Source: Beta vulgaris subsp. vulgaris (taxonomy: Eukaryota > Streptophyta > Magnoliopsida > Caryophyllales > Amaranthaceae). From it: a stretch of 64,000 bases of DNA. Location: contig NC_079202.1 of NCBI RefSeq assembly GCF_026745355.1, forward strand, positions 53,796,709 to 53,860,708, in the 5' to 3' direction. A program made the position numbers and the translations under genes. Position 1 is the first letter of the stretch. Each line of letters starts with the position of its first letter. The notes beneath the pieces were generated by a model. That model saw nothing but the letters and a program-made list of their open reading frames with translations, had not been told where the DNA came from and ran no database searches. Shown piece by piece: positions 33,595 to 46,700 of this stretch.

Positions 33595-33905
33595 CTTACT
33601 GTGCGCTAATATAACTAACTAATCCAAAAATTATTTGCTCTTATGACACCTTATTATGTCGGATAAAATTGTAATATTAGTCTTATGACTTAAAGTCTAT
33701 GTGTCCATTATATTTCCAAACCAGAACATTCTATCTAGATGCAGGGGAGCCACCTTCATTATTATGGGGTTCATTAACTCCACTTAAATTTGGAAAATTT
33801 GTGAATTATACTAGTAAAAATTAGTTTTTTGAATTTTCTTTTATAAAGATTGATAACTTGAATCCTGTAAAAACTTGCTATTTTTTGTTTTTTGACTCTA
33901 CTAAA

Positions 33906-34157
33906 TACTTCCTCCGTCCCATAATATAGTGATTGTTTCTTTTTTACACGGTCTCAAAGACATAATTTTGACCTTTAATATCTTCAATTCCGTATTAATA
34001 AAAATATAAAAAGTTGACATTATGAAACTACACATTAAGGCGAATCTAACAAGATCTCACATGAATATATTTTTTTATATATACAAATGAGAATATTCAG
34101 TCAAAAATTTTAAAGTTTGACCCACAAAAAATGAAGTAGGCACTATCAAAGGGAGTA
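33906..34157. mobile_element. Stowaway-like MITE
   Basis: Starts TACTTCCTCCGTCCCATAA and ends AAAGGGAGTA, with TA at both borders, typical of Tc1/mariner-derived MITEs. About 250 bp. The GAGATC/TCTCACATG and AAGTTGACATTATG blocks are common inside such plant elements. Confidence 0.75.
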
Positions 34158-34809
34158 GTTTTCTAGATCCGTCACTGCCTAGATGTATCAACTTAATTAA
34201 ACATCACGAGATTGATAGATCAGGGATGCGTATACTTGTCTTGCATGTTTAATGCCTTTTATTGGAGCCTATTTCTACCTATAAGTTTGTAAATGAAGAA
34301 GACATTTCATTAACACCTAAAGTACTGTTTGGAAATGTGGTAGAAACTTCAATATTAATAGCACAACTCAGCACAAGTAGTGTGTTTCTCCCCCTTTTTC
34401 TTTATTCTTTCATTTGCTTTTCAATGGCTTAATTATTCGTGTCTTGAAAGATGATATATAGAGATAAGAGATTGGAGCTGATCCAAGACCGTGCATGTAA
34501 CATGTGTAGTAGTGTTTGATATGATTATGTAGGATGTCATATGTTTCAGAACAGTACACAACTGTCTACACAACTTACAAACAAGTAAATTCGTCCAAAA
34601 TAGCTTCAAGTGGAGTATATTAGTTTTGTAATGACATAACAAATCTGATTCAATGAACTTAAAAGACATACATAAACGTGTAAAATTTTCCGGCTTTCAA
34701 AGGGTACACCATGCACCTTGGAGTACAATTCCATAAAATTTTATCCATTTTTTTCCTAACATGGCCCACTTGATTATATTTTTTTTTATTTTTTTATTTA
34801 AGTAAGGAG

Positions 34810-35350
34810 AAAAGAAAAATTAGGAAACTTTCCGTACGAGTGTAACTCCAACTTTATCATTTACAAGAATAGAGTAAAGAGCAAAATGAGTAAAATCATC
34901 TATATTGAACTGAGAATCAACTAAATGACCAACGTTAGGTGATCCAATTTGCTGATTTGATTGCTTTCTAGTAGACATGACAAATATCCCACGAAGAGAA
35001 AGAACGAAGAAGAGCTTGGATATCCTGGATGATATGAGCAATCTGCCACGGAGGAGATCAAATACGTACCTTTTACTGATGACCATAAGATAATCACATT
35101 CAATTTGGAGTTGACAAATATTGTTCTGGATAGCTAGGTGAAACTTTTGTTGGAGTATGGTTATCTCGACAATGAAAACGAAACAAAAACCAAGGTTGAA
35201 AGCAACAACTTTGCGGGAGTGCCCCTCGGCATCTCTAATGATAACACCTGTTGTTGCTGCTCAAGTACCACAAAACCAAGCCGTCGAAGTTGTGTTTGAA
35301 GAAGGAGGTGGGAGGCGGCTCCTAAGCATCGAGGATGGAGGAAGGATACA
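34810..35350 (-). pseudogene. RNase H-like fossil of a LINE
   Basis: On the minus strand, and only by moving between frames, a plant LINE-type RNase H domain can be read: PPPTSFFKHNFDG at about 35340-35300, then AATTGVIIRDAEG, LAIQNNICQLQIECDYLMV and DLLRGRLL...SRISKLFF. These correspond to the usual NFDG strand, the VIRD strand, the helix before the ECDS strand, and the region before the final histidine. Frameshifts and a stop show it is dead. No reverse transcriptase lies beside it. Similarity is by eye to the same domain at 48704-49400. Confidence 0.62.
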
Positions 35351-35419
35351 CCGGAGTGGAATGAGGAAGAGAGGAAGGGGAAAACGGGGAACCAAGGATA
35401 TGTTGATGTCAATTGCATT

Positions 35420-37196
35420 CCTCAAACTCCATTATGAAAATAATAATTTTGATTTATGCAAAATCCTGTAAACATTAAAATAAGAGACTAGAAGTTGGGA
35501 CTACGTAGAGCTATGTATAATATATTCTAACGAGTACCTTATAATTTGTACCAGGCTTTGCATAAAAAAAAGTTACAAAGTGAAATAAATTAGGGACTTT
35601 TAACTTTTATTATAACATCGTGAGATGATTTAATTTTCAAACCTTTTAATTAGATGGTTATATTTTGCTGAAAATAGCCTTATTCATACTTAATTGGACG
35701 GATAGATACCATTTTTGTATGTCCCCCACTTGGTGACTTTTTGAAGACTTCTATAAAGTTTACTTGAAATAAGATTTGGGAATAGAAGGGTGTAGAACTT
35801 TATAATAATAAAGATGCTGATAACGATATTTCTAATATTTAATATTAAAGTTACTTATTGTTACTTTTTTGAGAAAAATTTATTAGACGTGATTAAACCT
35901 ATTATATTTGATTGAACTTTCGATTCCTAAACTTCTTTTGTAAAGAAAAGGGAAATAAAAACTTCATTAACTCAAATAAATTTTCACAAGAGACATGATC
36001 CTTTGAAGAAAAGAATTCAGTGACAATTGTTCAACTCTGATTAGAGGGTTCAAACGTGCAACTAGATGAGCAACAATTTTTCCAACCTTTTTAACAATAA
36101 TCTTTTTGAAGGACTTTAACAATAATCCCTATTATATATATGGGATTTATTGAGAAGTTTGTGTATGCCCATCCTTTTTTTTTTTTTACCAAAATACCAT
36201 AAACCTACCACTCTATTAGTTAAAAAAAAGGGAAAAATTCATCTAACAAACTGTCAAACACTTGCCACTCATCATTTGACTTGGTGCGCATATAAAAGCT
36301 AGTTTATCCATATTAGAACTAATCTATATTTATTTTTTCTAAAACTTGTTTTACTAAGATGAAGAGAATAGATCAAAATTATAAGTGGTAACAATTTATT
36401 GCTTTTTTAAAAATTATTTGCCTTTCATAGGCAAACCATCCAATTGGTATATTAGTATATGCATCAATCTACCCTCGAGATACCAAAAATGTTTTGACCT
36501 ATTGGTTAAGATTGAAGTGATGTGATCGATAGATTATAAATTTGAATCTCCATCCTCTTTTTTGTACTGCCTTCGTGGTTCGGTTCATAAAGATGCTTTG
36601 TCCTATAAGAACTGAATCTAACTCTCAAAGGATGAGACTATCACTTTGTTGGGAATCTGCAAGATAAATAAATGATTGAACCACGCAGGCAAATATGACA
36701 AGCTTATATATACTGTAATCTGTAGTTTCCAATAATTACTCATATTATTAATCATACTGTTAAAGGCGACAAACCCTAAATTGTTAATTTCTTTTGTTTT
36801 TGCTCCATCCTCTCCTTTTCTAAAGATGATGATCTGGGCAGATTTATCATTAACATTTAACAATGTCACATGTAGATGACATTTTGCGACGTATTAAACA
36901 ACAAAAAAGGTGAAAGCAACATTTAAACCTTTTGTTGGGTGGATAATGACTCCATTGAAATCATAACCAATTTATTTTTGTTATTTCCAATTGTTCAGTA
37001 ATAGGGTTACACAATGCACAAACTTCTTGTTGGTTTTTTCTTATTGTGATCATTATTGGGTTTTGTTATATATTCTGGCATTTAATTTAGCAAATAAAAA
37101 ATATTTTGACAGCTAATATATGGCCTATGATGATATAACGTGTATCTAATTACAGGTAATATAACTTGTAGAATAATTGTTATTAGGACTTACTTA
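35420..37196. other. Gene-free AT-rich DNA
   Basis: Nothing coding is seen. A possible tRNA-derived SINE remnant (CCTATTGGTTAAGATTGAAG at about 36500 with TAAATTTGAATCTCC downstream, resembling A and B boxes) is too weak to call on its own. Confidence 0.3.
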
Positions 37197-37557
37197 GGCT
37201 CCGTTTGGTAGGGTGTAAAACGTTTTCTCGAAATACGATTTTCCTCTGTTTTCAGTTTTACATTGTTTGGTTGGCAAAAGAGTGTAAAACCATTTTCCCT
37301 TGAGGTAAAATTACTCTCCCAATGATGGAAAACCATTTTTCTTTCAAAATGAAGGAAAAACTATTTTCCTTATCTCTCTTGTACACTCCTCTCACTACCT
37401 CCTTACTTTCCCTTTCATTTTTCTTTCATTTCATCATTTTTTTTACATCGAACCAAACAACGGAAAACTAATTTTGGAATTGTGTTTTCCATTGTAAATT
37501 GTTTTCCATGAAAATTAAATTACACTGAAAATGTTTTACGCCCTACCAAACGGAGCC
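37197..37557. mobile_element. Tourist-like (PIF/Harbinger) MITE
   Basis: Ends are GGCTCCGTTTGGTAGGGTG and the inverse CCCTACCAAACGGAGCC, with near-perfect inverted repeats over 25 bp or more. The 3-bp duplication TTA flanks it (37194-37196 and 37558-37560), the PIF/Harbinger signature. Length 361 bp. Interior AAAACCATTTTC blocks pair between arms. Confidence 0.9.
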
Positions 37558-38424
37558 TTAGTTCACTCTATTTTCATTCCAGAAAAAACTTTATCTAACC
37601 AGTGGGTCAACAACCCACTACTAATAGAAATAAATAAATAGTGGGATCCAACTTATCAGTTTTAATAGTTTTTTAATGTTCTATTTCTAGTGTGTTAACT
37701 ACCCACCGGCCACCGGGTAGATGTAGCATTGTCCTTTCATTCCTTATCAGTTCAGATAGGTTTTGATAAGTTCATATGAAGTATAATAAGGACTAATTAA
37801 GAAGGTTAAATAAGTTCTAGTAAGTTCTATCAGCAAAAAAAGGTCTGATACTCTTACAAATAATGTTTAACAAGTTCAAAGAACTTATAAATAAGGTCTA
37901 CTAGAAACTAATAAGGTCTAATAAGTTCAGTTTACTTGAATAAAACACACTCTTTCTACAATTACTAGTCTTAACCATAAGTAATAAATTTGTGAGTGTG
38001 CTTTGTTTAATTGCGTCTCTCTATCCTTAATCAATAACTCATCCTAAATTTTCAAGTTCATTTTATCAGCTTAAATTATTAATTCTTAACCACCATGAAA
38101 ACCTCGAGACTTAATTAATTCGCTTAATATATTCTTTTACGAGGATTTTCACATCTAAGTAATAACAAATAATAGTGACACAACTACTTGCATACTATAT
38201 GCTATATACTTCAAGGAAACAATAAATGAAATCCAAACATCATATGGGGCACCCATATATTTAGCAAGGAAGGCCATATATGCTTCATATACAATGACGT
38301 GTATTCTTATCTCTTAAGTGCACGTATATATGATATGAATTAAATGCCTATTTATAACATATGTTTTTGGTTTCAACTTTCACAATTCACATACCAGTAT
38401 AACCACCATTTTTGTTGAACCTCA

Positions 38425-38640
38425 TGTATGTTGTGCACATGTGAGTTGTTCCACATTGGAGAAAGAGGAGAGAAAGTACCACAATATAAGCTAGATGAGC
38501 TACTCCTACTATTGTCAATTGGTTTTAGTATGGAACCTCTTTGGGCTTGTACGTGGACCGAACTCTCCTCCTTCGTTTTGGGTTGCTCAAACCCATTTTC
38601 AGTCATATCAAATTTATCATGGTATCAGAGCCATACTATA
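38425..38640 (+). mobile_element. TRIM LTR with tRNA-Met primer-binding site, partial
   Basis: An LTR-like stretch from about 38429 (TGTTGTGCACATGTGAG) ends TTATCA at 38619 and is followed directly by TGGTATCAGAGCC (38620-38632), the primer-binding site complementary to initiator tRNA-Met. Internal words (TTCCACATTGGAGAAAGAGG, CAATTGGTTTTAGTATGGAAC) match the LTRs at 60763-60965 and 50335-50545. No downstream LTR is seen, so the element is truncated. Confidence 0.78.
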
Positions 38641-38644
38641 ATTT

Positions 38645-39221
38645 TTTACACTCTCGTTTACATAATCTAATTTGCACGTCTGATCTTAATTTGAAAAAGT
38701 TATATGTGGGTATATATACGGGAAAAAGTTAGATGATAACAAGCTATGATATTAGATATTACTCCATTGTATAACAAAAATGTGAAAATGGACTTTGTCG
38801 TATATAATGTATGTATAGTATAATTTACATTATTACATAGATGAAAGGTGGGAAAGGAAGACCGAAATTTTGATCTCCATCTCACATCGTGTTATGCACA
38901 AAAATAAATGACCAACAAACTTTCAAAACTTTGCACCAACAAAGAAAAAAGAATAAAAATCAAAATTTATGACCAAACAAAAAAATCTAACCCCCCAAAA
39001 AAGAATAAAAATTGTACATAAAACCAAACCTATTTCCTAGCTTGCATATGCATGTATGTTGACTGTATGGACCGCCATGAACTATATATGATGACTCAGA
39101 TTTATTTGACCATGTTTTACAATGAATGTGATGATGATATGTATATCATGTATGTATGGGTATGAAACTAAATGATTATGAACTACTATCTATGAAGTAA
39201 CTACATTATAATTATTTAGAC
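38645..39221. other. 3' flank of the ERF gene
   Basis: AT-rich noncoding DNA between the TRIM fragment and the minus-strand ERF stop codon. The nearest 150 bp or so would be its 3' UTR. Confidence 0.4.
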
Positions 39222-40148
39222 TCAAAACTCTCTATTTACTTCTAATCCCATCCATAAACAACTATGTTGATGCTGATCATCATCATCAAGTCCAAATATC
39301 ATGGCTTCCCCTTGAGTTATCTGCCATGTAGAATGACTATAATACCCTCCAACCCTCTGAGTTTTGACATCAACCACAAGGTCAGGCAAGTCAAACAAAG
39401 ACTCATCATCATCATCATTATGACCATGATGCTCATCACCATGATCATGCTCATGATGATGTCCTCTTGTAGACCCCACAGAATCAGACCATTCAACACT
39501 GTTAACTTCTGAAGAAGAGCTAGTATTGGTGGAATTACAGGAGCTTGAGCTGCTTGTCTGACATCGGCTCGGCTCGGCTTCAGCCGCCTTGGCAGCCGCG
39601 GCTTGGATATCTTTAGGAGAAGTAGAAAGAGGTTGAGGTAGTAAATGAGCAAGTTCTGGAAAGTTGAGGAATGCATTTTCACCTTTGATGGCTAAAGCCG
39701 CCACATCATGAGCTCGAGCCGCCATTTCAGCCGTTGGATAAGTTCCAAGCCATATTCTTGATTTTTTCTTTGGCTCTCTAATTTCAGACACCCATTTTCC
39801 CCAACTTCTCTTTCGTACTCCCCGATACATTAAATGACCATCTCTACCATCATCATTGTTATTATTATTACTATTAGTATTATTATTATCATCAGCATCA
39901 TCATTCGATCTCTTTTTTTTAGGTGCCTCGTTTTCCTCTTTTGGGTCCAATCTAGCTCTTTTGGGACCATTTTTAACATTTAACTTTTTATCGAACCCTG
40001 AAAAAGGGTTCGATGATACATAGGATGAAGATGTAGAAGCAGAGGTCGAATTCGTGGTCGTGGTAGAATTAATAGATGAAGATGTGGAGTAAGATTGGAA
40101 GAAAATGTGATCTAGATGAGTTTCATTTGGTATGTGAAGTGGTTCCAT
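39222..40148 (-). CDS. ERF034: DREB A-4 AP2/ERF transcription factor, ERF034-like
   Basis: Single-exon frame of 308 residues. The N-terminal third is Ser/Thr-rich, then a basic stretch ([15 protein letters not shown]; about 61-80) serves as a likely nuclear signal, followed by an Asn/Asp run. One AP2 domain spans about 108-165 ([19 protein letters not shown]...[17 protein letters not shown]...LNFPEL). The DREB-type V14 and E19 are both present, and the [18 protein letters not shown] wording is typical of subgroup A-4 (TINY/ERF034-039), which binds DRE/CRT or related promoter elements. The C-terminus is His/Asp-rich and ends [15 protein letters not shown]034 is chosen partly because its Arabidopsis gene adjoins HUB1, as here within 22 kb; another A-4 member remains possible. 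Confidence 0.92.
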   Translation of the reverse strand: MEPLHIPNETHLDHIFFQSYSTSSSINSTTTTNSTSASTSSSYVSSNPFSGFDKKLNVKNGPKRARLDPKEENEAPKKKRSNDDADDNNNTNSNNNNNDDGRDGHLMYRGVRKRSWGKWVSEIREPKKKSRIWLGTYPTAEMAARAHDVAALAIKGENAFLNFPELAHLLPQPLSTSPKDIQAAAAKAAEAEPSRCQTSSSSSCNSTNTSSSSEVNSVEWSDSVGSTRGHHHEHDHGDEHHGHNDDDDESLFDLPDLVVDVKTQRVGGYYSHSTWQITQGEAMIFGLDDDDQHQHSCLWMGLEVNREF

Positions 40149-40242
40149 GATGAAGAGGGAACTTTGCTAGGAACTTTAGTGTGTGTGAGACTAAGACTAA
40201 GAGTGTATAATTGTTAGGAAATAAAGAGAGAAAGAAGGGGGG

Positions 40243-40250
40243 TTTATATA
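40243..40250 (-). promoter_or_regulatory. TATA box of the ERF gene
   Basis: TATATAAA on the minus strand lies about 95 bp upstream of the ERF start codon, a normal distance for a short plant 5' leader. The region between is CT/GA-rich, as leaders often are. Confidence 0.55.
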
Positions 40251-41003
40251 ATTTGTATTTTTATCTTTATGTAAATAATGTAATTAAGAAAAGAATTTAA
40301 GGAAGTGGGAAAAAAAGAGTGTGGGACCCAGTTTTTGGCAAATTTAGAGGTGTTTACAGTTCAATTCTAGCGAGTTGTGATACCCCATGTGGCAATTTTG
40401 ATTGATGTATAAAAGCTTGATTGATGTATGACGGTCCATATACGTATATTATATTGTGAATTAGCTTTTCATACTGAAAACAATGTTTTTGTAACTCCAT
40501 TTATTTTCATTTGGATTTTTTCTTAAATCAGCCGTTCATGTATTCTAGTTCTAGTAAAAAATATGAATATGGTTTTTCATGTAAATCTTCCAATTTCCAT
40601 TCAACAGTTTACATGTGTGGATAAAATCTTGATTTTTGGGGGACCTCACTTTTTGTTTCTGTCATTTGGAACACCTTTTTGTTCACGTTTCTTGAGTTTC
40701 GGCTGATTTATGCTAATTCAAAACTTCCACCACTCATACGATACAACTAGTTATTAGGTTCGGGTTATACCTCGGATAAGAAAAAATTACATTTATTAAT
40801 AGAATACCTTATGATAATAGCACTAAATACAACTTAATCTAGTGGTTAAGACTTTAGTATATGTACTTGAGGTATCGGGATCAAACCCCTATACTATGCA
40901 ATTTCTAAATTTTTTATTGTACATGAATTACATGAACTAAAACTCCCTAGATAGATAACGGTAGGCAGTAATAGACTTCAATTTCATAAATGATATTGAT
41001 TTA
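40251..41003. other. ERF upstream region, possible SINE remnant
   Basis: No gene. At about 40825-40915, TAATCTAGTGGTTAAGAC and, some 40 bp on, GGTATCGGGATCAAACCCC resemble the A and B boxes of a tRNA-derived SINE, followed by a T-rich stretch. Ends and target duplication were not resolved. Confidence 0.35.
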
Positions 41004-41378
41004 GGCCTGGTTCTTTTGAGTTCGATTGAATTAAACTGGAATGAAATAGGCTCAGAAGAACATAGCCTTATAGAGAATATTCTGGAAAAATTCCATATTA
41101 ATATCCATATCTACCGTATCTCTCTTTGTTCATGAAATTTTATTACTCCTATCATCCATTATGCAATATTGTAGTGTTGATATGAAGAAAAACATAAGAC
41201 TTTCTTTATTACTAATTTCCAAACAACGGTAAGACCATGTTCTTTTGAACTTATTTTCAATTCAGTTCAGTTTCTTGCAGTTCAGTTCAATAAATCTCTC
41301 ATGTCCAGCTTTTTCGTAGTTCAGTTTAATTTCTCGCAATTTCACAGTCCAGTTTCTTTTAATGTAAAAGAACGGGCC
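41004..41378. mobile_element. MITE with GGCCTGGTTCTTTT ends
   Basis: Left GGCCTGGTTCTTTTGAG pairs with right AAAAGAACGGGCC. Repeated words around CAGTTCAGTTTC and TTCTTTTGAA fill the middle. A single-ended relative lies near 42180-42295 (GAACTGAAAAGAGTTGAACT, ending GCCCAAAAGAACAAG). No ORF. Confidence 0.65.
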
Positions 41379-43616
41379 TAAATATCACGTGATTCGTGAT
41401 GCCATCATATACAAATTTAGCTCACACGACGCATTCTCTTTAGTATCATGTTAAACCAAATGGGTACAAATATTAATAGACGAAGTAATTGTAACACCAT
41501 CTGCTACAAAATTTTGCTAATTGATAAATATAGAAAGTGAAAGAGAGACTATTTGCCAAGAAAAGGGGGACCATATAAGATCTTCTAGTTAACACCATGT
41601 TATTTGCCATAACTTAGGGGAGACCCACTGCATTAGATGCGTTGTTGATTAAATATAGAGCCACAAAGATTGAAATAATAGACCAATTTTGTAATTTTGT
41701 TACGATGTATATATATGTATAATAAGGTAATCAATTTCCTAAGAAGCTAGTATAGTAGTATGATGATGTCATGTGATTGATTTCTGCACCTAACTAATTA
41801 AAATATCCACGAGGAACTTCATACTAATAAATAAACTTACCTAATATGTTGCTTCCTTTAATTAGGATGCCGTTAAAAGGGTAGACATCGTAAAATCTAT
41901 TATGATCTTTGTATTGATTTCTTCTATTACTTTAAACTATGCGTTCCATCTATGAGAGAAAGAAAGTTGATTTACTCACCTCTACAATATAGCTTATTTG
42001 TACTTTCTTATCTTGCTCAATTGTCTAAGCAGATGTTGTCTAGTCCGTACAATTGCAAAAGTTCACCAATTTGGTTTACAAGCCATACACGACATTAGAG
42101 TGCTTGTATACATATTTCAATCTTCAATAACTTTTGCAACACTTGACCAATTAATGGGTTAAAATCAATTAGAGTTGTTACTCTTATGGCTGAACTGTAA
42201 TGGACTGAAGTGAGAATGTAAAAGGAAAATAGCTGAAATGAATAGAACTGAAAAGAGTTGAACTGAATTGAAATCGTGCCCAAAAGAACAAGACTTTAGA
42301 TATAATAAGATGTACTAGCAAGTGAGCTTTGATTCAATGGTACCTAGCTTGCTCCTTCTTATCACAAAATTAGGAGCCGATCTTCAGTAGGAACAAGATT
42401 ACGTGGGTGAGAGAAGGACTTATTTTGTACCTAGATTTAGTCCCCTATAATAGGATGAGTTTGAGTAATCCTTGTACCTGATAAAACAAAATGGTAAAAT
42501 TGCACTATAATACGGTGACACATAAGTTATTAGTATGAAAAAAATTGGAGATTAATTTCAAAAAATAACCATGAATATTTGTGTTTTCTTATCATACATT
42601 TTAAGATATTTTTTGTAAAATTTGTTAGAAAGAAGAGGAAGCTAGATTGTTCCGAGATATATGAATTCATTTTAGGTATTGTAGCACTCTCAAACTGATA
42701 CCCAGTTTTTCTTTTGCATTTTGTTGATTATTTTATTCAATGTTTGTCAACATCTTATATATAAAAAAATCAATACTTTTTATATACTATAGTTCTAGTA
42801 ATATAATCAAAGTTTCATTATTGTAAAAAAAAAACAATCAAGGTGGTGACTTATAGGCTTAGTGAAAGACATACTTCATCTTAGTGTTCTACTACACATA
42901 TCAATAGTTGTTATTAAGTCCAAGTTTTACACTAGAAGCTGTAATACATGTTAGTACTTAAAACCAAAACAGCTAATCTAATTGACAAATAGGCTTGATT
43001 ATCATACACACTTCTAAGTTGTAAATCAGCAAAGTACGTGATTGGTTTAAAAAGGTCAAAATCTAGCTCAACCTCCCATTTGCTGCTGCCAAGCTGTATT
43101 ATACCGCGTACCTCATCATAAGATCGACCAGTATATTATTATTCCTACTTCTTAGAAGTTTCTCTTTTGATAATTATGCTTTTACTAGTACTATCTATAG
43201 TTAATTAGTTATAGCTATATTTTCATTTGTTACTAATCACGTCAATAACCTCATAGTACTACTGTTAGGTTTTTTTTATGTTTTGACAGCTTAACTAAAG
43301 GAGCTAAGCTTGCTAAGATGTCGTCTTCAGTTTGACCTAAAATAGTAAGCTCATAATGGTATGAAAGACACAATATACTTTTTCCTTTTAAAAGATCTAG
43401 GGTATAATTATTATTAATGCTATAGCTAATAGCTCTATTAGACTATTACTAAGATATATTTTCCCTTTAGTTAATTATAGCAACTTTTTACTTCAACTTT
43501 GTATTTATTTCGTCGCTATACGTAATTCAAAAGATATCCTATAAATTGGAAAAAAAAAAAAGTAATGTGTACTTCATGAGAACAAGTCAAGTTTATTGAC
43601 AAAACGAAAAAGTAAA
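41379..43616. other. Gene-free AT-rich DNA with a MITE end
   Basis: Apart from the single-ended MITE relative near 42180-42295, nothing is recognised. Small frames are chance. Confidence 0.35.
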
Positions 43617-43708
43617 TACTTCCTCTGGTTTTAAAAAAGTTAAAATACTTTATTTTATGTGATAATTTTTTAAAGAAGTGTTTTACTTATTTCAATATGG
43701 AGGAAGTA
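43617..43708. mobile_element. Short Stowaway-like MITE
   Basis: TACTTCCTCTGGTTTTAAAAA at the left and the inverse ending ATATGGAGGAAGTA at the right, about 92 bp in all, with TA at both borders. Likely an internally deleted copy. Confidence 0.7.
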
Positions 43709-46700
43709 TAATTTTTTTTTTATTATATTTCAAATTCGTGTGAACACTTATATAGGCGTAATGGTTTAAGAGCTAGTTGTCTGATCAGTTGTGAAAAATA
43801 TAGGTTGTGAGATAATTGACTAATTTTATATTAACGTTTATGATCAGATAATTAGACGAGGGAGATGAACTATTATGTTAATTAAGATTCAAGATTGATA
43901 AAAAAATTCACATATTATTAGTAACAAAATTTGGGGCAAAATGATGGGTCTTAATTAAATCAAGATTTGTATTATATTGACGTAGATTTTGACAGGAATA
44001 CTCAATCAAGGCTCATATCTTTTTATTCATAATTATAATTACAAAATTTTCTAATCAGTGTTTGTCTATATATTGACATGATGCAAGGTGGGTCCAACTA
44101 TTTCCTTCCTCAGTAGTTACATGGGCAGATTCATTGAAACCATACCCTAACATTTTATTCTATTATTTTATTTAATTTTATGATTAAAAATTAATCAAAA
44201 TAAAAATTCCAATTTGAAGTAACTTGAGAAAGTGGAGTTTGACTATAATAAAATCTTAGGTTTAAATGAAGATTAAGGCGAAACTCATGGACTTACCAAT
44301 ATAATACTAGTATTTTGGTTAAGTTATGAAAAAATCTCATGTGCACTTAATTTCCTAGGTAGGATATGGACAAATTATGCAACCCTAACACATGATCCCA
44401 GATTCAGACACATTGATTTTCTTAGAATTATACTAGTAAGAGAGGTATTATATTAAGGAAAATATGCACTTGCAAATACAACAAACTTTGCCATACAAAT
44501 TAATGTCATGTTAGTAGGTATATGTGGTAGGTGCCTCTAAAACATAAGGGAACTTGGAAGTTATGTAGTAATATACTAGCACATGCATCTTTGTCTACAC
44601 AAACTCTATAAATTTGGCCTATTTTGAAGATTTTGGTTGCCAGGCAGTCAAGGAGACATACAATCCTTGAGTAAGATGCTGCATATTACTTCATCGGTTT
44701 CTGACAAAATCTTGTAAATAATAAGGGACAAATTTACAATTATTCATGGTGAGATGAGATGAATTTACTATTATGAGGTGACTTTTTTCTTTTTTTAACA
44801 TTTTTATCTCGCTATAAGTGAAGGTGAAAAACACTGTTATATTTATATAATCCGTCAATTTAATTTGAAATTAATATTGAAAATATTATGTATAAAAGGG
44901 GTTCAACTATTGAATTATGATTCCTACGAGCCATATATAATAGTAGCACATTCCGATCCGTGTCAAGTTAACAAGGATTTGGAGAGCTATCTCAAATCTA
45001 AAAATTGGACTCAAGATAATGGCCAATTGATTAGAGAGAAGTTTGAGTTGTTGGCAAGAGGCATATATATTGGACAAGTTATTCTTGATACGGGTGGTGT
45101 TGAATTGCTATAGATTAATAACACGGTTTGTTTATTATGATAGAATATTATCTTACGGGAAAGTCCATATTTCTTAAACAGCATAGCTTATATTTAGGGT
45201 GGTTTGGAGGAATTCTTCAAATGGTCTTTTAGATGCATTGCTTGACAATGACATCTAAAATACTTCTATAAAGTGTGATCAACATTTATCAGCGCGAAAC
45301 AGAGGGTGTCAGGATCAATATGATCAAGACCATACTAAGTATGATTGGAGATTTAGAGTATAATGTTAGTTTAATTCATGATATATTATTAGAGTTACTT
45401 CGTTACGGTGTCATTGCTCGAATAATATATTTAATACTATGCTATATAGAGGTGGTGTCGTGGGCTTTGCTCTAAACATTCACCTTGCAAAGAGACTCGC
45501 ACGATAGCTTGCACCTTGCTAGACGTCGCACCCCGCGACCATAGCAGTAATTTGGGGTTGTGCGCTTGGGGTCGCGACTCGCGAGCATAGTCGCACCTCG
45601 CGACGCACACGCTGGCCAGCAGCAACATGCTGGGTCTGGGAGGCAGAAAGTGGTGGTGGGTCGCGACCTGTTTGATTTGCCCAGCTCACGACTCGCGATG
45701 GTCATCGCGACTGGCGACATGGTTATTGATTGATCTCGTGTTTCTTCACGATAATTCGCGTGTCTTGGCGATTAATCAAAGTTTCATTTCGGATTTTATG
45801 AGACGTTATAACATTAACATAAATATGAGATCACTCACATGATGAAGTCAGTCGAGAAAAAACTCTCTCTCTCTCTCATTTGCACACAAAATTTCTCAAG
45901 ATCAGAATCAAAAAATCTTTCATTCGCTCAAATATCTCACAAACTCATTTCCAATTAATAGTGTTCATAGTAAGCGTAACCACTGTTGATCTCCTTTATA
46001 TCTCGAAGGTGAATTCTGTGTAACCCATGCTTTACGAATAGGGTCGGGATATTACTTTTAGGAAAGTGCATCACGCATAGAAGATTGTTCATCTTGTGAC
46101 CCTTGTTATCTTCGTAGTTTTCCTAACAAATATTTCCTCCCATGAAGCATTATATGTTGAATTCTCCAAGACCTAAAGTGAGAAATATGCAATTTTGGAT
46201 GTTGGTGACTTCGAAGGTCATAACTCATGAGTTGAAGATAACGGTGAGGGTCGGAAAAGTACGGTTACTTCCGTTGTTCTTTAAATTGACCATAGTGAGA
46301 TACGTTGTGGCTTAAGAAGAAAGAAGATGGTTATCAACTACATACTAGAAAGGAAGAGAAGAAAGGGAATTTTTTTGTAGAAGATAATTTCTGATCTAAT
46401 TTGTTATATCATATGAGATTTTGTATAATCCCTAACTTAATGTATTTCCATATTATCAAATATGTAATAAATGAATGCTAATATCTTTCTGCACAAACTT
46501 AGAAAATCTTTACCTACTCTCTAAGTATCTACTCATAGCCATAGCGTATTCAAATGACTATCTGTTTTGGTCCATTATGAGTTCCAAACATGGTGTTTCA
46601 GATTTTTGCATTTTTATACATAATTTGATGATTCGTACCATCATCCTGCTCAAGTACAAACATACCACTTGCAATAATTGTTTTATACCACAAACAATGC

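Noticed and set aside
36490..36560. tRNA-like A/B box pairs (also near 18290-18380, 27190-27250, 30145-30290, 40825-40915)
   Set aside because: They resemble tRNA-derived SINE promoters, but cloverleaf folding, defined ends and target duplications could not be shown. None is a tRNA gene.
39264..39682. Frames overlapping the ERF gene on other frames/strand
   Set aside because: Met/Ile/Asp runs arise from the CAT/ATG-rich codons of the His/Asp-rich ERF tail. They are shadows of the real gene.
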